A DNA stretch of 64,000 nucleotides from Dehalococcoidia bacterium UBA2991 (lineage in GTDB: Bacteria; Chloroflexota; Dehalococcoidia; Tepidiformales; Tepidiformaceae): assembly GCA_002346645.1 (NCBI GenBank), contig DEAD01000013.1:165260-229259 (forward strand), given 5' to 3'. The notes beneath the pieces are model-generated. The model had not been told where the DNA came from and did not search any database. It saw only the letters and a list, made by a program, of their open reading frames with translations. The first letter of the stretch is position 1; each line of letters starts with the position of its first letter. Positions 42,227 to 50,489 of the stretch are shown piece after piece. The translations under genes were made by a program, and so were the position numbers.

Positions 42227-43906
42227 ATGCCAGCGACACGTGACAAGCAAGCGGATCTCCTCTTCGCCCAACTTGAAGAGGGCATTCTTGAACGTGACCA
42301 GCATGCCACTCGAAAGACATTGCTGGACCTTCTTTATGTCGGGCAAGCCCCTGTCGAGATCCTGAGTGAGACCATTCGCGCCCACGCTCCGTACACAAAC
42401 GTGCCCTACCACCAAAGGGTTGACGGAGGGGTTTTACGCTTCGTAAACAACGATCACTGCCTCCTCAGTTCGCGTACTTGCCTCCACTTGCCCCGCTACT
42501 TGCCTACCGAACTACAGCACCTGCCTCTGGCACAAACACTCTGGTACGTACCTACAGGCCTTGACCCGTGGAATCAGCTCATTGGGCGGATGCCAGGCCA
42601 CTACGGACGACGCACCTACAAACCGGTTGTCGGCGTGGAGCCACCTCCACCCGAACGACACTGGGAGGACCAAGAGCCACTGCACATCGAGGGTACTTTT
42701 GAAGAAGGCCTGAACGAGTGGCTCACACTTGTTGAGCGGGGAGAGGTGATTAAAGCCTACCGCGTTTTCCTAGGCCTATTCGAAAATACGCAGCGACGGG
42801 AAGAATTGCTGGCCCAACTCGTCTTTGCAGGGCTTATCGATGTGCAAGGACGATTGCTCCACAACCGTTCCTACACAACCGGTCACAAAGCGTATCGCGC
42901 TCGAGCAACGATTGAGCTCGGGCAGGCAATCGGTTGGGGAAATGCTCACCACGTTCTCTACGCAGGAGTCTTAGATGTGGCTGTAGGACCACGTTGGCAC
43001 TCGGAATACGAGATGGCGTGCCAGGTTGAGCTATACAGACTTCGGGAGGAACTTCCTGGCTCGTCTATTGATCCGACGCCTGCAGCCACCCGCGACGGAG
43101 AGCTATTCGCAAACCAGGAAGCACTCTCAGAACCAGAGGCTGAAGGCCTCATACGAGCACTCACGACATCGCCAGAACCAGACTACATCGAGCACCTCGT
43201 AGCTTTACTTCTAGCAGGGCGTGGGCCTCGCCAGATTCTGGACACAATCCAGATAGCTGCAGCCAACGTAATCCTAGAGACCGTCTTGCCCGACGATTTC
43301 TCAATGCCACAGCACGCCTACGAGTACACCAATACTCTTCGCTGGTTTTATGACAATTTTTCGCACCCCCACCGCACAAAGCTGCTCTTCGTAGCTGGCT
43401 CATTCGTTAACCAGGCTGCCCGCTGGATCGCCAATTTAAAGGGTCACGGAAGGCCTATCGTTTCACCACCTAAGGGATACGATTCGCTCTCGGGCAAGCA
43501 GCTCCTTGCTCGATTGGATAACTCTCTTATGTCATTGGAAAAGGAGGCGAGCGTGGCCTGGACCCAAGCATATCTCGACGCCGGCTTCGGGCGTTCTCCT
43601 CTCCTCCATACGCTCACAACAGCCGCTGTCAAACATGGAAACGACCCGCACAATCAAGAGATCGGCCTCTGTCTTGCAGAGGACTACGGTCACTCCACCT
43701 CAACGCAGCGAGACACCTTGTTGTTGGCAAGTGCGTGGAACACCGCTGGGCATCGCAAATACGGGGATTCACTGGAATCATTTCAGCGCTTTGCCAAGGC
43801 AATTGGGCAAAGCGCTGACGGAAAAAGTGGAGATGGGGTTGATCCCGAAGAGGCAGTTCTTGACCAAATCGAACAGCTGCCAGAACCAGCACCACCGGAC
43901 CGATAG
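42227..43906 (+). CDS. Large helical protein of unknown function with internal repeat and many His residues
   Basis: A 559-residue soluble protein I cannot place. Two halves look related: LLYVGQAPVEILSETIRAHA (about 32) resembles LLLAGRGPRQILDTIQIAAA (about 326), and each is followed by His-containing helices (GNAHHVLYAGVLDVAVGPRW; QHAYEYTNTLRWFYDNFSHP). Numerous conserved-looking histidines (AVKHGNDPHN, EDYGHSTSTQ, NTAGHRKYGD) suggest bound metal or heme. The fold could resemble heme-oxygenase-like diiron proteins or the questin-oxidase-like family, but this is speculation. It lies after the aldolase gene, with its own TATAAT promoter. Confidence 0.8.
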   Translation: MPATRDKQADLLFAQLEEGILERDQHATRKTLLDLLYVGQAPVEILSETIRAHAPYTNVPYHQRVDGGVLRFVNNDHCLLSSRTCLHLPRYLPTELQHLPLAQTLWYVPTGLDPWNQLIGRMPGHYGRRTYKPVVGVEPPPPERHWEDQEPLHIEGTFEEGLNEWLTLVERGEVIKAYRVFLGLFENTQRREELLAQLVFAGLIDVQGRLLHNRSYTTGHKAYRARATIELGQAIGWGNAHHVLYAGVLDVAVGPRWHSEYEMACQVELYRLREELPGSSIDPTPAATRDGELFANQEALSEPEAEGLIRALTTSPEPDYIEHLVALLLAGRGPRQILDTIQIAAANVILETVLPDDFSMPQHAYEYTNTLRWFYDNFSHPHRTKLLFVAGSFVNQAARWIANLKGHGRPIVSPPKGYDSLSGKQLLARLDNSLMSLEKEASVAWTQAYLDAGFGRSPLLHTLTTAAVKHGNDPHNQEIGLCLAEDYGHSTSTQRDTLLLASAWNTAGHRKYGDSLESFQRFAKAIGQSADGKSGDGVDPEEAVLDQIEQLPEPAPPDR

Positions 43907-44023
43907 GCAACAGGCATCTCCTTCTAACATTAGCCTTACCCTACCCAGGCCTTCTTTATATGTTGAGAATAGACCGGCATGACTGGCGTAAGTTGAGAAC
44001 TTACCCAAGGCCAGGGGGTTGTT

Positions 44024-45049
44024 TTGCCACTTAGGCAATTGGCTAAGCCGATACGACTTGCAATCGGTATTGCCATCAGCCTACTTTTAGTCTGGCTCCT
44101 ACTTCGCGACGTGAACCTCGGCGATATGGCCAGAACACTAGAAAAAGCTGACCTACGATTCCTTTTTCCCATCGTATTAATCTTCGTTACCCGTTACTGG
44201 TTGCGAGCCATCCGCTGGAAAATCCTTGTCGAGCATCTGAGCGCAGTCACGACACGGAGAGCCTTCCCACGGGTAATTCTTGGGCAGGCAGCAAATATGG
44301 CCCTGCCATTCGGATTGGGATACGTCTTAATGATCCAGGTAACGGCAAAAAAATTCGGCATCGGAAGGACCGAGCTTCTGGGGGCTGAAGCACTGGAGCG
44401 CATCATGGACGGGTTCGTTTTCGCTCTGCTGATGGCCATAGCACTAGCTACCCTCACTATCGGCGATAGCTTCACGGGGCTAGCAGCGTTCATGCTCTTC
44501 GGAACCCCCGCTGGCATTGCACTAGCCTGGTTCGCTACCCGTAAATCCGCCGCGATACACTCTGGGAAGCCATGGAACCGACTACTCACTCATCAACGGG
44601 TTGTTCCCTTTCTCCAGGGGCTCAGCTCGGTCCAAAGTCCCAGGCAAACTGGAAACGTGCTTGTACTCTCTGCAGCAATTTGGATAAGCGAAGCGCTACT
44701 GTACTGGGCCGTTGCCGCCTCACTTGGGATCAGCCTTAGCTTCTTCGTGCATATCTTTGTAGTTGCAGCAGCAAATATCGGTGCAGGAATCCCACTAGCT
44801 CAGGCAAGCGTTGGGCTGGCGTTTCTTGCAAAAGAGGCTCTAGTCGCCTTGGGTGAAACACAGGATGCAGCTCTGGCCTATGCGATCGGGGTGGAAGCAA
44901 TAATAATTTTGCCAGCTATATTGCTGGCCCCTATCGCTGCATACGACCTGCGCCTGAGCTGGAGAGATGCCATCCCAGGCTTTGGAGGAAGCCGCTCACA
45001 GCTAGGTCAAGACAGCGACAGTCCCCGAAGTACCCGGGAAGAGCAATGA
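44024..45049 (+). CDS. Flippase-like integral membrane protein (LPG synthase TM region family)
   Basis: 341 residues with about eight membrane spans (first at 10-28) and the conserved RYWLRAIRWKILVEHL and GQAANMALPFGLGYVLM segments of the UPF0104/AglD-like family, which includes the membrane half of lysylphosphatidylglycerol synthase. It may move a lipid-linked compound. The start is TTG at 44024 with AGGGGG upstream. The C-terminal tail is polar and variable. Confidence 0.85.
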   Translation: MPLRQLAKPIRLAIGIAISLLLVWLLLRDVNLGDMARTLEKADLRFLFPIVLIFVTRYWLRAIRWKILVEHLSAVTTRRAFPRVILGQAANMALPFGLGYVLMIQVTAKKFGIGRTELLGAEALERIMDGFVFALLMAIALATLTIGDSFTGLAAFMLFGTPAGIALAWFATRKSAAIHSGKPWNRLLTHQRVVPFLQGLSSVQSPRQTGNVLVLSAAIWISEALLYWAVAASLGISLSFFVHIFVVAAANIGAGIPLAQASVGLAFLAKEALVALGETQDAALAYAIGVEAIIILPAILLAPIAAYDLRLSWRDAIPGFGGSRSQLGQDSDSPRSTREEQ

Positions 45050-45067
45050 GGTCTAGTCCCTTTTTCC

Positions 45068-45400
45068 ATGAATGCGCATTCCAATGACGAACTTTTCCTG
45101 GATTTAGCAGAACCATTACTTGCTGCAGAACAAGCAGAAGAAGGGACGCTGATGGGCTTCCCTTGCCTGCGCACAAGCAGGGGGGCATTTATTGCTATGG
45201 CATTACCCCGCACAGGCGACCTAATTGTGAAGGTTTCTGCAGACAGAGTAGATGAACTGATCGCCAACGGAATTGGCCTGCCCTTTGCTCCCGCCGGCCG
45301 CCGCTTCCGGGAGTGGGTACATATCCCTGGGCGCGACGCCCGGCTTTGGGAGAAGCTTCTCAGAGAAGCCCTGACATTTGTCGAGAGGAATGTGCAATAA
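45068..45400 (+). CDS. TfoX/MmcQ-like small protein
   Basis: 110 residues with the TfoX N-terminal/MmcQ-like pattern: EEGTLMGFPCLRTSRGAFIA, then GDLIVKVSADRVDELIANG and FREWVHIPG. The fold is an alpha/beta domain linked to DNA uptake regulators or unknown small proteins; no function is assigned. It follows the flippase-like gene by 18 bp and may be co-transcribed. Confidence 0.7.
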   Translation: MNAHSNDELFLDLAEPLLAAEQAEEGTLMGFPCLRTSRGAFIAMALPRTGDLIVKVSADRVDELIANGIGLPFAPAGRRFREWVHIPGRDARLWEKLLREALTFVERNVQ

Positions 45401-45476
45401 GCCTAGTCACTCCAAGAGCATTGGGGCGAAGCGAACACCCGAGGGAACAGCACCAATTCGTTCCGTTTTGGCAGGC

Positions 45477-46808
45477 CTAGTCCACGTCGAACTGGACCCA
45501 AAGTTCTCCAGGCGAACGAAACCCTCCAGAACCCAGGGAGGGAGAGGTGATACCTGGATGTGTTTCAAATTTAGGCCGTGGATTCTTCATCGCCTCTAGA
45601 AGTCGGGTACAGGCGATAATCGCTTCTTGCCGAGCCATTGCGTAGCCCATGCAGAAATGCTGCCCCATTCCGAAACCAAGATGCCCATGCTTCCCATCTG
45701 GGTAACGCCCTGAGCGTAACTCACGACCCATGTGTAGATCGTCACGAAAAATATCGAATGTATCGGGATCCTTGAAGACGCGCTCATCACGATTCCCCGC
45801 ACCAAGGAGCATGGTTATGCCCGCACGCTTGGGAATAACCTCGCCATGCAACTTGATCTCGCGCGTGGCATATCGAAACTGAAAGTGCACAACCGGGTCG
45901 TATCGCATCATCTCGGTAAAAACATTAGTCCAAAGACCAGGATCCTTCTTTACTTCCTCAAACTGGTCAGGACGGGTGTACAACATGTGGTACCACATGT
46001 TGGCTATTGCCTTGTCAGTGGTATCTCCACCGGCTGCCAACAGTAGCGCGATGAAACCCTTGATTTCTTCAGCATTCATGCGCTGCCCGCGGAATTCAGC
46101 ATGGACAATACGAGAGACCAAATCCTCCCCCGGAGCATCTTCAGCTCGCCTAATCAGGGGATCGAGGTACTCCCACATCTCATTGCGTGCTTGCATTCCC
46201 CTGGCGAAGTGTTCTCCGCCAAAACCAAGCCCTTCGATCAGGTGCTGATACCACCGAACAAAGGTGTCCTCGTCCTCCCGGGGCAAGCCAAGCATGTTGG
46301 AAATAACGCGGATAGGAAATTGCGTAGTGAACTGACTCACCAATTCAACCTCCCCCGCCTCTGCGAAACCCTGAGCAATATCATCTGCAGACTTTGCCCA
46401 AATCTGGCCCATTAGCTCGCGGGCGATCTGCTCAATGAATGGAAGGAACGTCTGGAGACGATTACCTACAAACTGGTCCGCAACCACGTTTCTTAAAAAT
46501 CGATGCTCGTCGCTGTTCCCATATTCGAGAATGTTGGGGCCGAACACGTGGGCCTTGCCAAACTCGTACTCACCCTTTGGGTCGTACTCAGCGCGGTCGA
46601 AATCTTCGTTGTTTTGGAAGATGTCAACTATGTCGTCATATCGAGTGACGACCCAGCCCCCATGGAAAAGATCGTGATAGGCAGGGTGGTGATCTCGGAG
46701 ACGTTTATAAAGAGGGAACGGATCCTTGATGTACTCAGGGCTATCAAACTCCTGTGGGTTGATAGCCAGTTTGAGCTGCTCCCGAATAGCTTCTTCCATC
46801 GTAGTCAT
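45477..46808 (-). CDS. Cytochrome P450 (first of four)
   Basis: 443-residue soluble bacterial P450. Oxygen-activating I-helix LLAAGGDTTDKAI, the ExxR pair in TEMMRYDP, and heme-binding GFGMGQHFCMGYAMAR (Cys386). Hydroxylates a hydrophobic substrate using electrons from a ferredoxin, not encoded nearby. The ATG at 46808 has GAGG eight bases upstream, and a TTAGAT -10-like hexamer about 20 bp further. It is nearest to an SDR and a thiolase-like gene on the same strand. Confidence 0.95.
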   Translation of the reverse strand: MTTMEEAIREQLKLAINPQEFDSPEYIKDPFPLYKRLRDHHPAYHDLFHGGWVVTRYDDIVDIFQNNEDFDRAEYDPKGEYEFGKAHVFGPNILEYGNSDEHRFLRNVVADQFVGNRLQTFLPFIEQIARELMGQIWAKSADDIAQGFAEAGEVELVSQFTTQFPIRVISNMLGLPREDEDTFVRWYQHLIEGLGFGGEHFARGMQARNEMWEYLDPLIRRAEDAPGEDLVSRIVHAEFRGQRMNAEEIKGFIALLLAAGGDTTDKAIANMWYHMLYTRPDQFEEVKKDPGLWTNVFTEMMRYDPVVHFQFRYATREIKLHGEVIPKRAGITMLLGAGNRDERVFKDPDTFDIFRDDLHMGRELRSGRYPDGKHGHLGFGMGQHFCMGYAMARQEAIIACTRLLEAMKNPRPKFETHPGITSPSLGSGGFRSPGELWVQFDVD

Positions 46809-46922
46809 AGCCTGGACCTCAAAATCTAATTACGTGCGGGGAAGGCTAACCCATCCGGACCAATGCCCGCTTGAAATGGAGTGCACCTACCGTAAGGGGA
46901 CAGGCGTCTTCCCCAGGTTCAG

Positions 46923-47783
46923 CTAGGGCTTATCCCTGAAGAAGGGATGTAGTTCTTGTAGCCGCTGCTCCTCCCATTGAGCGTCAGTAAGCTGGTCGCG
47001 GAGAGCAAAAGACTGCAACGTGTCGTATCCGACGGGCCAACGGATCGGCAATGGCTGCTCAAGTTCAACTATGTCAGCAATCGTGGAGGCAAGGGTCCTT
47101 GGGCCTGGACGGGAGCCAGCCCGCTCGATGTTCTTGTGTTTGCCATCCAATGCTGCCTCTTGGTAGAGACTTGTTCCATCCTGCAGGGCCTTGGCTAGGA
47201 CACGATTCTTGTTATGGATTCGAGTTTTAAACTCGCCAGGCTGAACGAGAATAACCTGCACCCCCCAGCGAGCGACCTCAAATCTAAGTGCTTCGGTCAT
47301 TCCCTCTAGAGCATGCTTGGTAGCTGAGTAAAGCCCACCAAGAGCACCACTAAACCGACCTGAGGAAGAACCAACGTTGATGATCTTGCCAGCCCCCTGA
47401 GCACGCATATGAGGCAACACTGCCTGCGCTGCACGAATCTGACCGCCAAAATTTGTTTCCATGCCTAAGGTGATCTCTTCATCCGTAAGCTCTTCGATCG
47501 CTCCCATCAACAGAATACCTACGTTGTTCACAAGCGCATCGATGCGACCGAAGTGCTCCATTCCCGCTGTAACCGCAGCCCAAACAGAAGCGCGATCTGT
47601 AACATCGCATTGGGTTACAAAAACACGATCTCCATGAGCTTCTTCGAGCTGCCCGCCATCCCTCTTAGGGCTGCGCATGGAGGCAACCACGCGATGGCCC
47701 CGTTCAACAAGTTCTGCCGTAATCGCGGCACCGGCACCTTGAGAAGCACCAGTAACGAAAACGACCTGATCTTCCATGACCAT
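46923..47783 (-). CDS. Short-chain dehydrogenase/reductase
   Basis: 286-residue SDR: cofactor motif VTGASQGAGAAI, NNVG at strand 4, catalytic Ser in GSSSGRFSG, and Tyr/Lys in LYSATKHALEGMTEAL. The NNVG in place of NNAG and the longer C-terminus match the 17-beta-hydroxysteroid-dehydrogenase-like subgroup; specificity is not proven. GAGGAGG eight bases before ATG 47783. Lies between the first P450 and the HAD gene. Confidence 0.9.
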   Translation of the reverse strand: MVMEDQVVFVTGASQGAGAAITAELVERGHRVVASMRSPKRDGGQLEEAHGDRVFVTQCDVTDRASVWAAVTAGMEHFGRIDALVNNVGILLMGAIEELTDEEITLGMETNFGGQIRAAQAVLPHMRAQGAGKIINVGSSSGRFSGALGGLYSATKHALEGMTEALRFEVARWGVQVILVQPGEFKTRIHNKNRVLAKALQDGTSLYQEAALDGKHKNIERAGSRPGPRTLASTIADIVELEQPLPIRWPVGYDTLQSFALRDQLTDAQWEEQRLQELHPFFRDKP

Positions 47784-47912
47784 AGAGTGAGCCTCCTCTC
47801 CACCGCTGCAGGGGGTAGTCGCCTGATCCTATGTTGTTAGGCCAAATCGAGCATCTTCCCTAAAGCATGGCTCCCAGAAACAAGAGTTCCCCTCAAGCCA
47901 ATAGATGTTTGA

Positions 47913-48269
47913 CTACTCGTCCTCTTGAAGAGCCAGCCACGGTTCGGCTACAGCTTCGTGTGCCCACCAAAAACCAAAGTCGTTTTCCTCAGCAGCTTGA
48001 AAGTCCGTGTCCCGGTCTCCCATGTGGTAGTAGGCGTCAGCGCTAACTTTCATCTTTACATCGCCAAGCTGATGCTTGGAGGCCACGAAAGCCGGAACCA
48101 TGTCGATTCTCTCCCACATCGCCCGCTGTGAGCTAAGCGGTCTATCTGAGCAACTCCCAATAATGAAGCCCTGCTCATGCGCCCTTCGCACCATCTCTAC
48201 AGTCACCCCACCGGGCGGGTCACCTAGTTCCAGCGTGCCATCGATATCGAAGCTCAACAAAATCTTCAA
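47913..48269 (-). CDS. Small HAD-like phosphatase
   Basis: 118 residues if started at the TTG at 48269, which has a GAGGAAAG site four bases upstream and follows the thiolase stop by 10 bp. The HAD motif I is LLSFDIDGTLELGD (the two Asp of DxDGT), with a motif II-like GSCSDRPLSSQ and a motif IV-like MGDRDTDFQAA. There is no cap domain, so a phosphatase of small or protein-linked substrates is likely. Usual HAD proteins are longer. A TTG at 48305 would overlap the thiolase gene. Confidence 0.72.
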   Translation of the reverse strand: MKILLSFDIDGTLELGDPPGGVTVEMVRRAHEQGFIIGSCSDRPLSSQRAMWERIDMVPAFVASKHQLGDVKMKVSADAYYHMGDRDTDFQAAEENDFGFWWAHEAVAEPWLALQEDE

Positions 48270-48279
48270 CTTTCTTTCC

Positions 48280-49569
48280 TCAGTCTGGGCTAGTGCTAAA
48301 GACAAGGGTACAAGCGTTACCAGGCAATACTCCGATAGTCACGGCAACGTTGGCATCTACCTTGACCTGTCGATCACCGGCACGCCCCTGGAGCTGCTCC
48401 ATGGGATCTGTGACAAATGCAGTCCTCATGCGGCCAGTCCCCATATTTCCCCCCCCAGAATTGAGCGGATTGGGACCATGTAACGAAATGTCACCTGCGT
48501 AAAAATCGTGCGCTTCACCCCGCTTCACTCCACGCCAACCAAACGCTTCCAGGAAGTACTGCGCGTTTATGGCAAACCCGTCGTATGGAGAAAAAAGATC
48601 GATGTCACCCGGCCTCAGGCCCGAGCCCGCATAGGCACGCTTCGCGAGAATATCACTCCACTCCTCTGACTCCTCAAGGGTTTGAACGAGACTTCGCGGC
48701 TGAAACATGCCCTCAGTGTGGTCGAGCACATAGACCGGCTTTTGTCTCATGTCGCGCGCACGCTCAGCTGTAGTGACAACGTAACAGGCTGCCGCCTGCA
48801 CAGGACGATCACAGTCAAAGATGCTGAGGCCCTTAGCAATCCAACGACCGTTTACGTAATCCTCTTCCGTAAACGGTTCAGGCTCGTGGAGAGCATAGTA
48901 GCTGTGCGGCCAAAGAAGGCCATTCTTACGCTCCTGAACGACAAATGGCGCCATGCGATCATGGTTAGAGCCGTACTTCCGACAGTACTGATCAAAAACA
49001 AAACCCTGGCCTGAAAGTCCCCATCCCCACGGGCTCGACCATTGCGCCGCACCAGGTGCACTTAGGCCTTCCGCCTGGTGATAGCGGCCCTCGAGATTGC
49101 CGTTCGGATAGGGAACTAGGCAGACCTCACAACGTCCATCTCCAACAGCTTGGAAAGCGAGCCCCATAAGATTCCAGAAGGTTTCACCGTGCGAGTTCAA
49201 ATACTTAACATTCCTCAGTCCAAGTTGCCTCGAGAGCCACTCGGCAGTCACAAAGGTAAGTCCATCCTCCGTGTCGTAAGGCGGATCGAAATAGGGCCGC
49301 GGAGCCCACTGCTCGCCAAAACTACGGTGGCCCGGCTGGCCACCTGCCGAAGTAATCACCCCATCGACTTCGTCTGGAGAGATGCCAGCATCTTCCATAG
49401 CCGCTTGTGCAGCCACCATCGCGTAAGCGCCCAGAGTCTTATCCATGCTAACGCCATCCCAGCGCCTATCCGTCGTGGAATGCCCCCTGCCAACAAGAGC
49501 AACCTTACCCCGGTGCTCCCAGATGCCCACCGGATCTACATTCCGCTCCCAACCAATCTCCCTCGCCAT
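48280..49569 (-). CDS. Thiolase-fold Ltp-like protein (second copy)
   Basis: 429-residue member of the SCP-x/Ltp thiolase superfamily. Like the 15.5 kb copy it lacks the catalytic cysteine of thiolases: the site reads YLNSHGETFWNLMG. It also lacks the Ltp2 tyrosine loop seen in the other copy, having SPYDGFAINAQYFLEAFGW and a C-terminal GGGNMGTGRMRTAF. It is therefore a divergent member whose chemistry may differ. A DUF35 gene lies directly upstream on the same strand (50-bp gap). Confidence 0.85.
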   Translation of the reverse strand: MAREIGWERNVDPVGIWEHRGKVALVGRGHSTTDRRWDGVSMDKTLGAYAMVAAQAAMEDAGISPDEVDGVITSAGGQPGHRSFGEQWAPRPYFDPPYDTEDGLTFVTAEWLSRQLGLRNVKYLNSHGETFWNLMGLAFQAVGDGRCEVCLVPYPNGNLEGRYHQAEGLSAPGAAQWSSPWGWGLSGQGFVFDQYCRKYGSNHDRMAPFVVQERKNGLLWPHSYYALHEPEPFTEEDYVNGRWIAKGLSIFDCDRPVQAAACYVVTTAERARDMRQKPVYVLDHTEGMFQPRSLVQTLEESEEWSDILAKRAYAGSGLRPGDIDLFSPYDGFAINAQYFLEAFGWRGVKRGEAHDFYAGDISLHGPNPLNSGGGNMGTGRMRTAFVTDPMEQLQGRAGDRQVKVDANVAVTIGVLPGNACTLVFSTSPD

Positions 49570-49619
49570 CCTCTAGCCTCCTTCTACCTTGGTGCGCTGG
49601 CTCGTGTGCTCCCTACTAC

Positions 49620-50027
49620 TCACGCGAGCTTCCATTCGGGAATTAGCTGACCCGGAGTCACTTCGATGAAGTCGACTATGACTGCTGCTCCTACAGGAAC
49701 ATCGTGCACAGGTACACCCGGCAAATTCGAATGAAAGTGGATAACTGGATCCTCTTCAAGGGATATGACGGCATTTAGGTAGGGCTGCTGGTCATGCCAG
49801 GCGACGATTCGAGAATCGTAGGTGACCGATGAGCCAATAATCACTCCACGACCAGTCGTCTGAATCCAAGTCAAATGGAAGTGCCAGCCACACTCACGAC
49901 AATCAGGCTCCGGTGGAAACTGCTTACGATCACAATACGTGCAGTACTGGACAAGCAACCTGCGTTCGTTGCATCCATCCCAGAAGGGTCGACTGAGGTC
50001 ATCGGGTATCGGAATGGGCCTTGGCAT
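49620..50027 (-). CDS. DUF35 OB-fold zinc-ribbon protein (second copy)
   Basis: 135 residues with a zinc ribbon (YCTYCDRKQFPPEPDCRECG) and an OB fold ending VPVGAAVIVDFIEVTPGQLIP. It is the probable partner of the adjacent thiolase-like protein, binding acyl-CoA in known complexes. ATG at 50027, with AAGGAG five bases upstream, is preferred over GTG at 50033. Confidence 0.88.
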   Translation of the reverse strand: MPRPIPIPDDLSRPFWDGCNERRLLVQYCTYCDRKQFPPEPDCRECGWHFHLTWIQTTGRGVIIGSSVTYDSRIVAWHDQQPYLNAVISLEEDPVIHFHSNLPGVPVHDVPVGAAVIVDFIEVTPGQLIPEWKLA

Positions 50028-50280
50028 CCTCACTCCTTATTGAGCATCCACTGTTTGGGGGACGGAAACTCGTTCCATAGCCCGGATGGCGAGCGAGCAT
50101 ACGCGATGGTCAGCAAGGAAGGCGGCTCTCAGCATACTTTCGACAAGCTTCAAACTTCTTATTAAGGAATACACCACCAACACCAGGGGCTGCCTCAACA
50201 GTGCTTACGAACGCTCCCGGTGAGAGAATACGTATCGCCCAAGTGCCAGGGGCAGCAGTTTGGCGACTGTACATTCCCGA

Positions 50281-50355
50281 GCGGGAGTAGCTCAGTGGTA
50301 GAGCGCCTGCCTTCCAAGCAGGATGTCGCGAGTTCGACCCTCGTCTCCCGCTCCA
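50281..50355 (+). tRNA. tRNA-Gly (anticodon TCC), CCA encoded
   Basis: Complete cloverleaf: acceptor GCGGGAG pairing with CTCCCGC, D arm CTCAGTGGTAGAG, anticodon stem CCTGC/GCAGG around CTTCCAA (anticodon TCC), T arm with GTTCGACCC, and an encoded CCA. A TACATT hexamer ends five bases upstream (50270-50275), so transcription would begin almost at the mature 5' end. A TTTGGT/ACCAAA hairpin at 50381-50399 follows. Confidence 0.96.
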
Positions 50356-50489
50356 CTCATATCCTTAGAACGTCTCCTCCTTTGGTGCTCCCTACCAAAA
50401 CCTCCCTATCTCCAACTTCTTACACCTATGGACCTCTTAGTGAGCACTTAAACCCGAAAATTGCCAAGGAAATGATCCTTCCCAGCATC

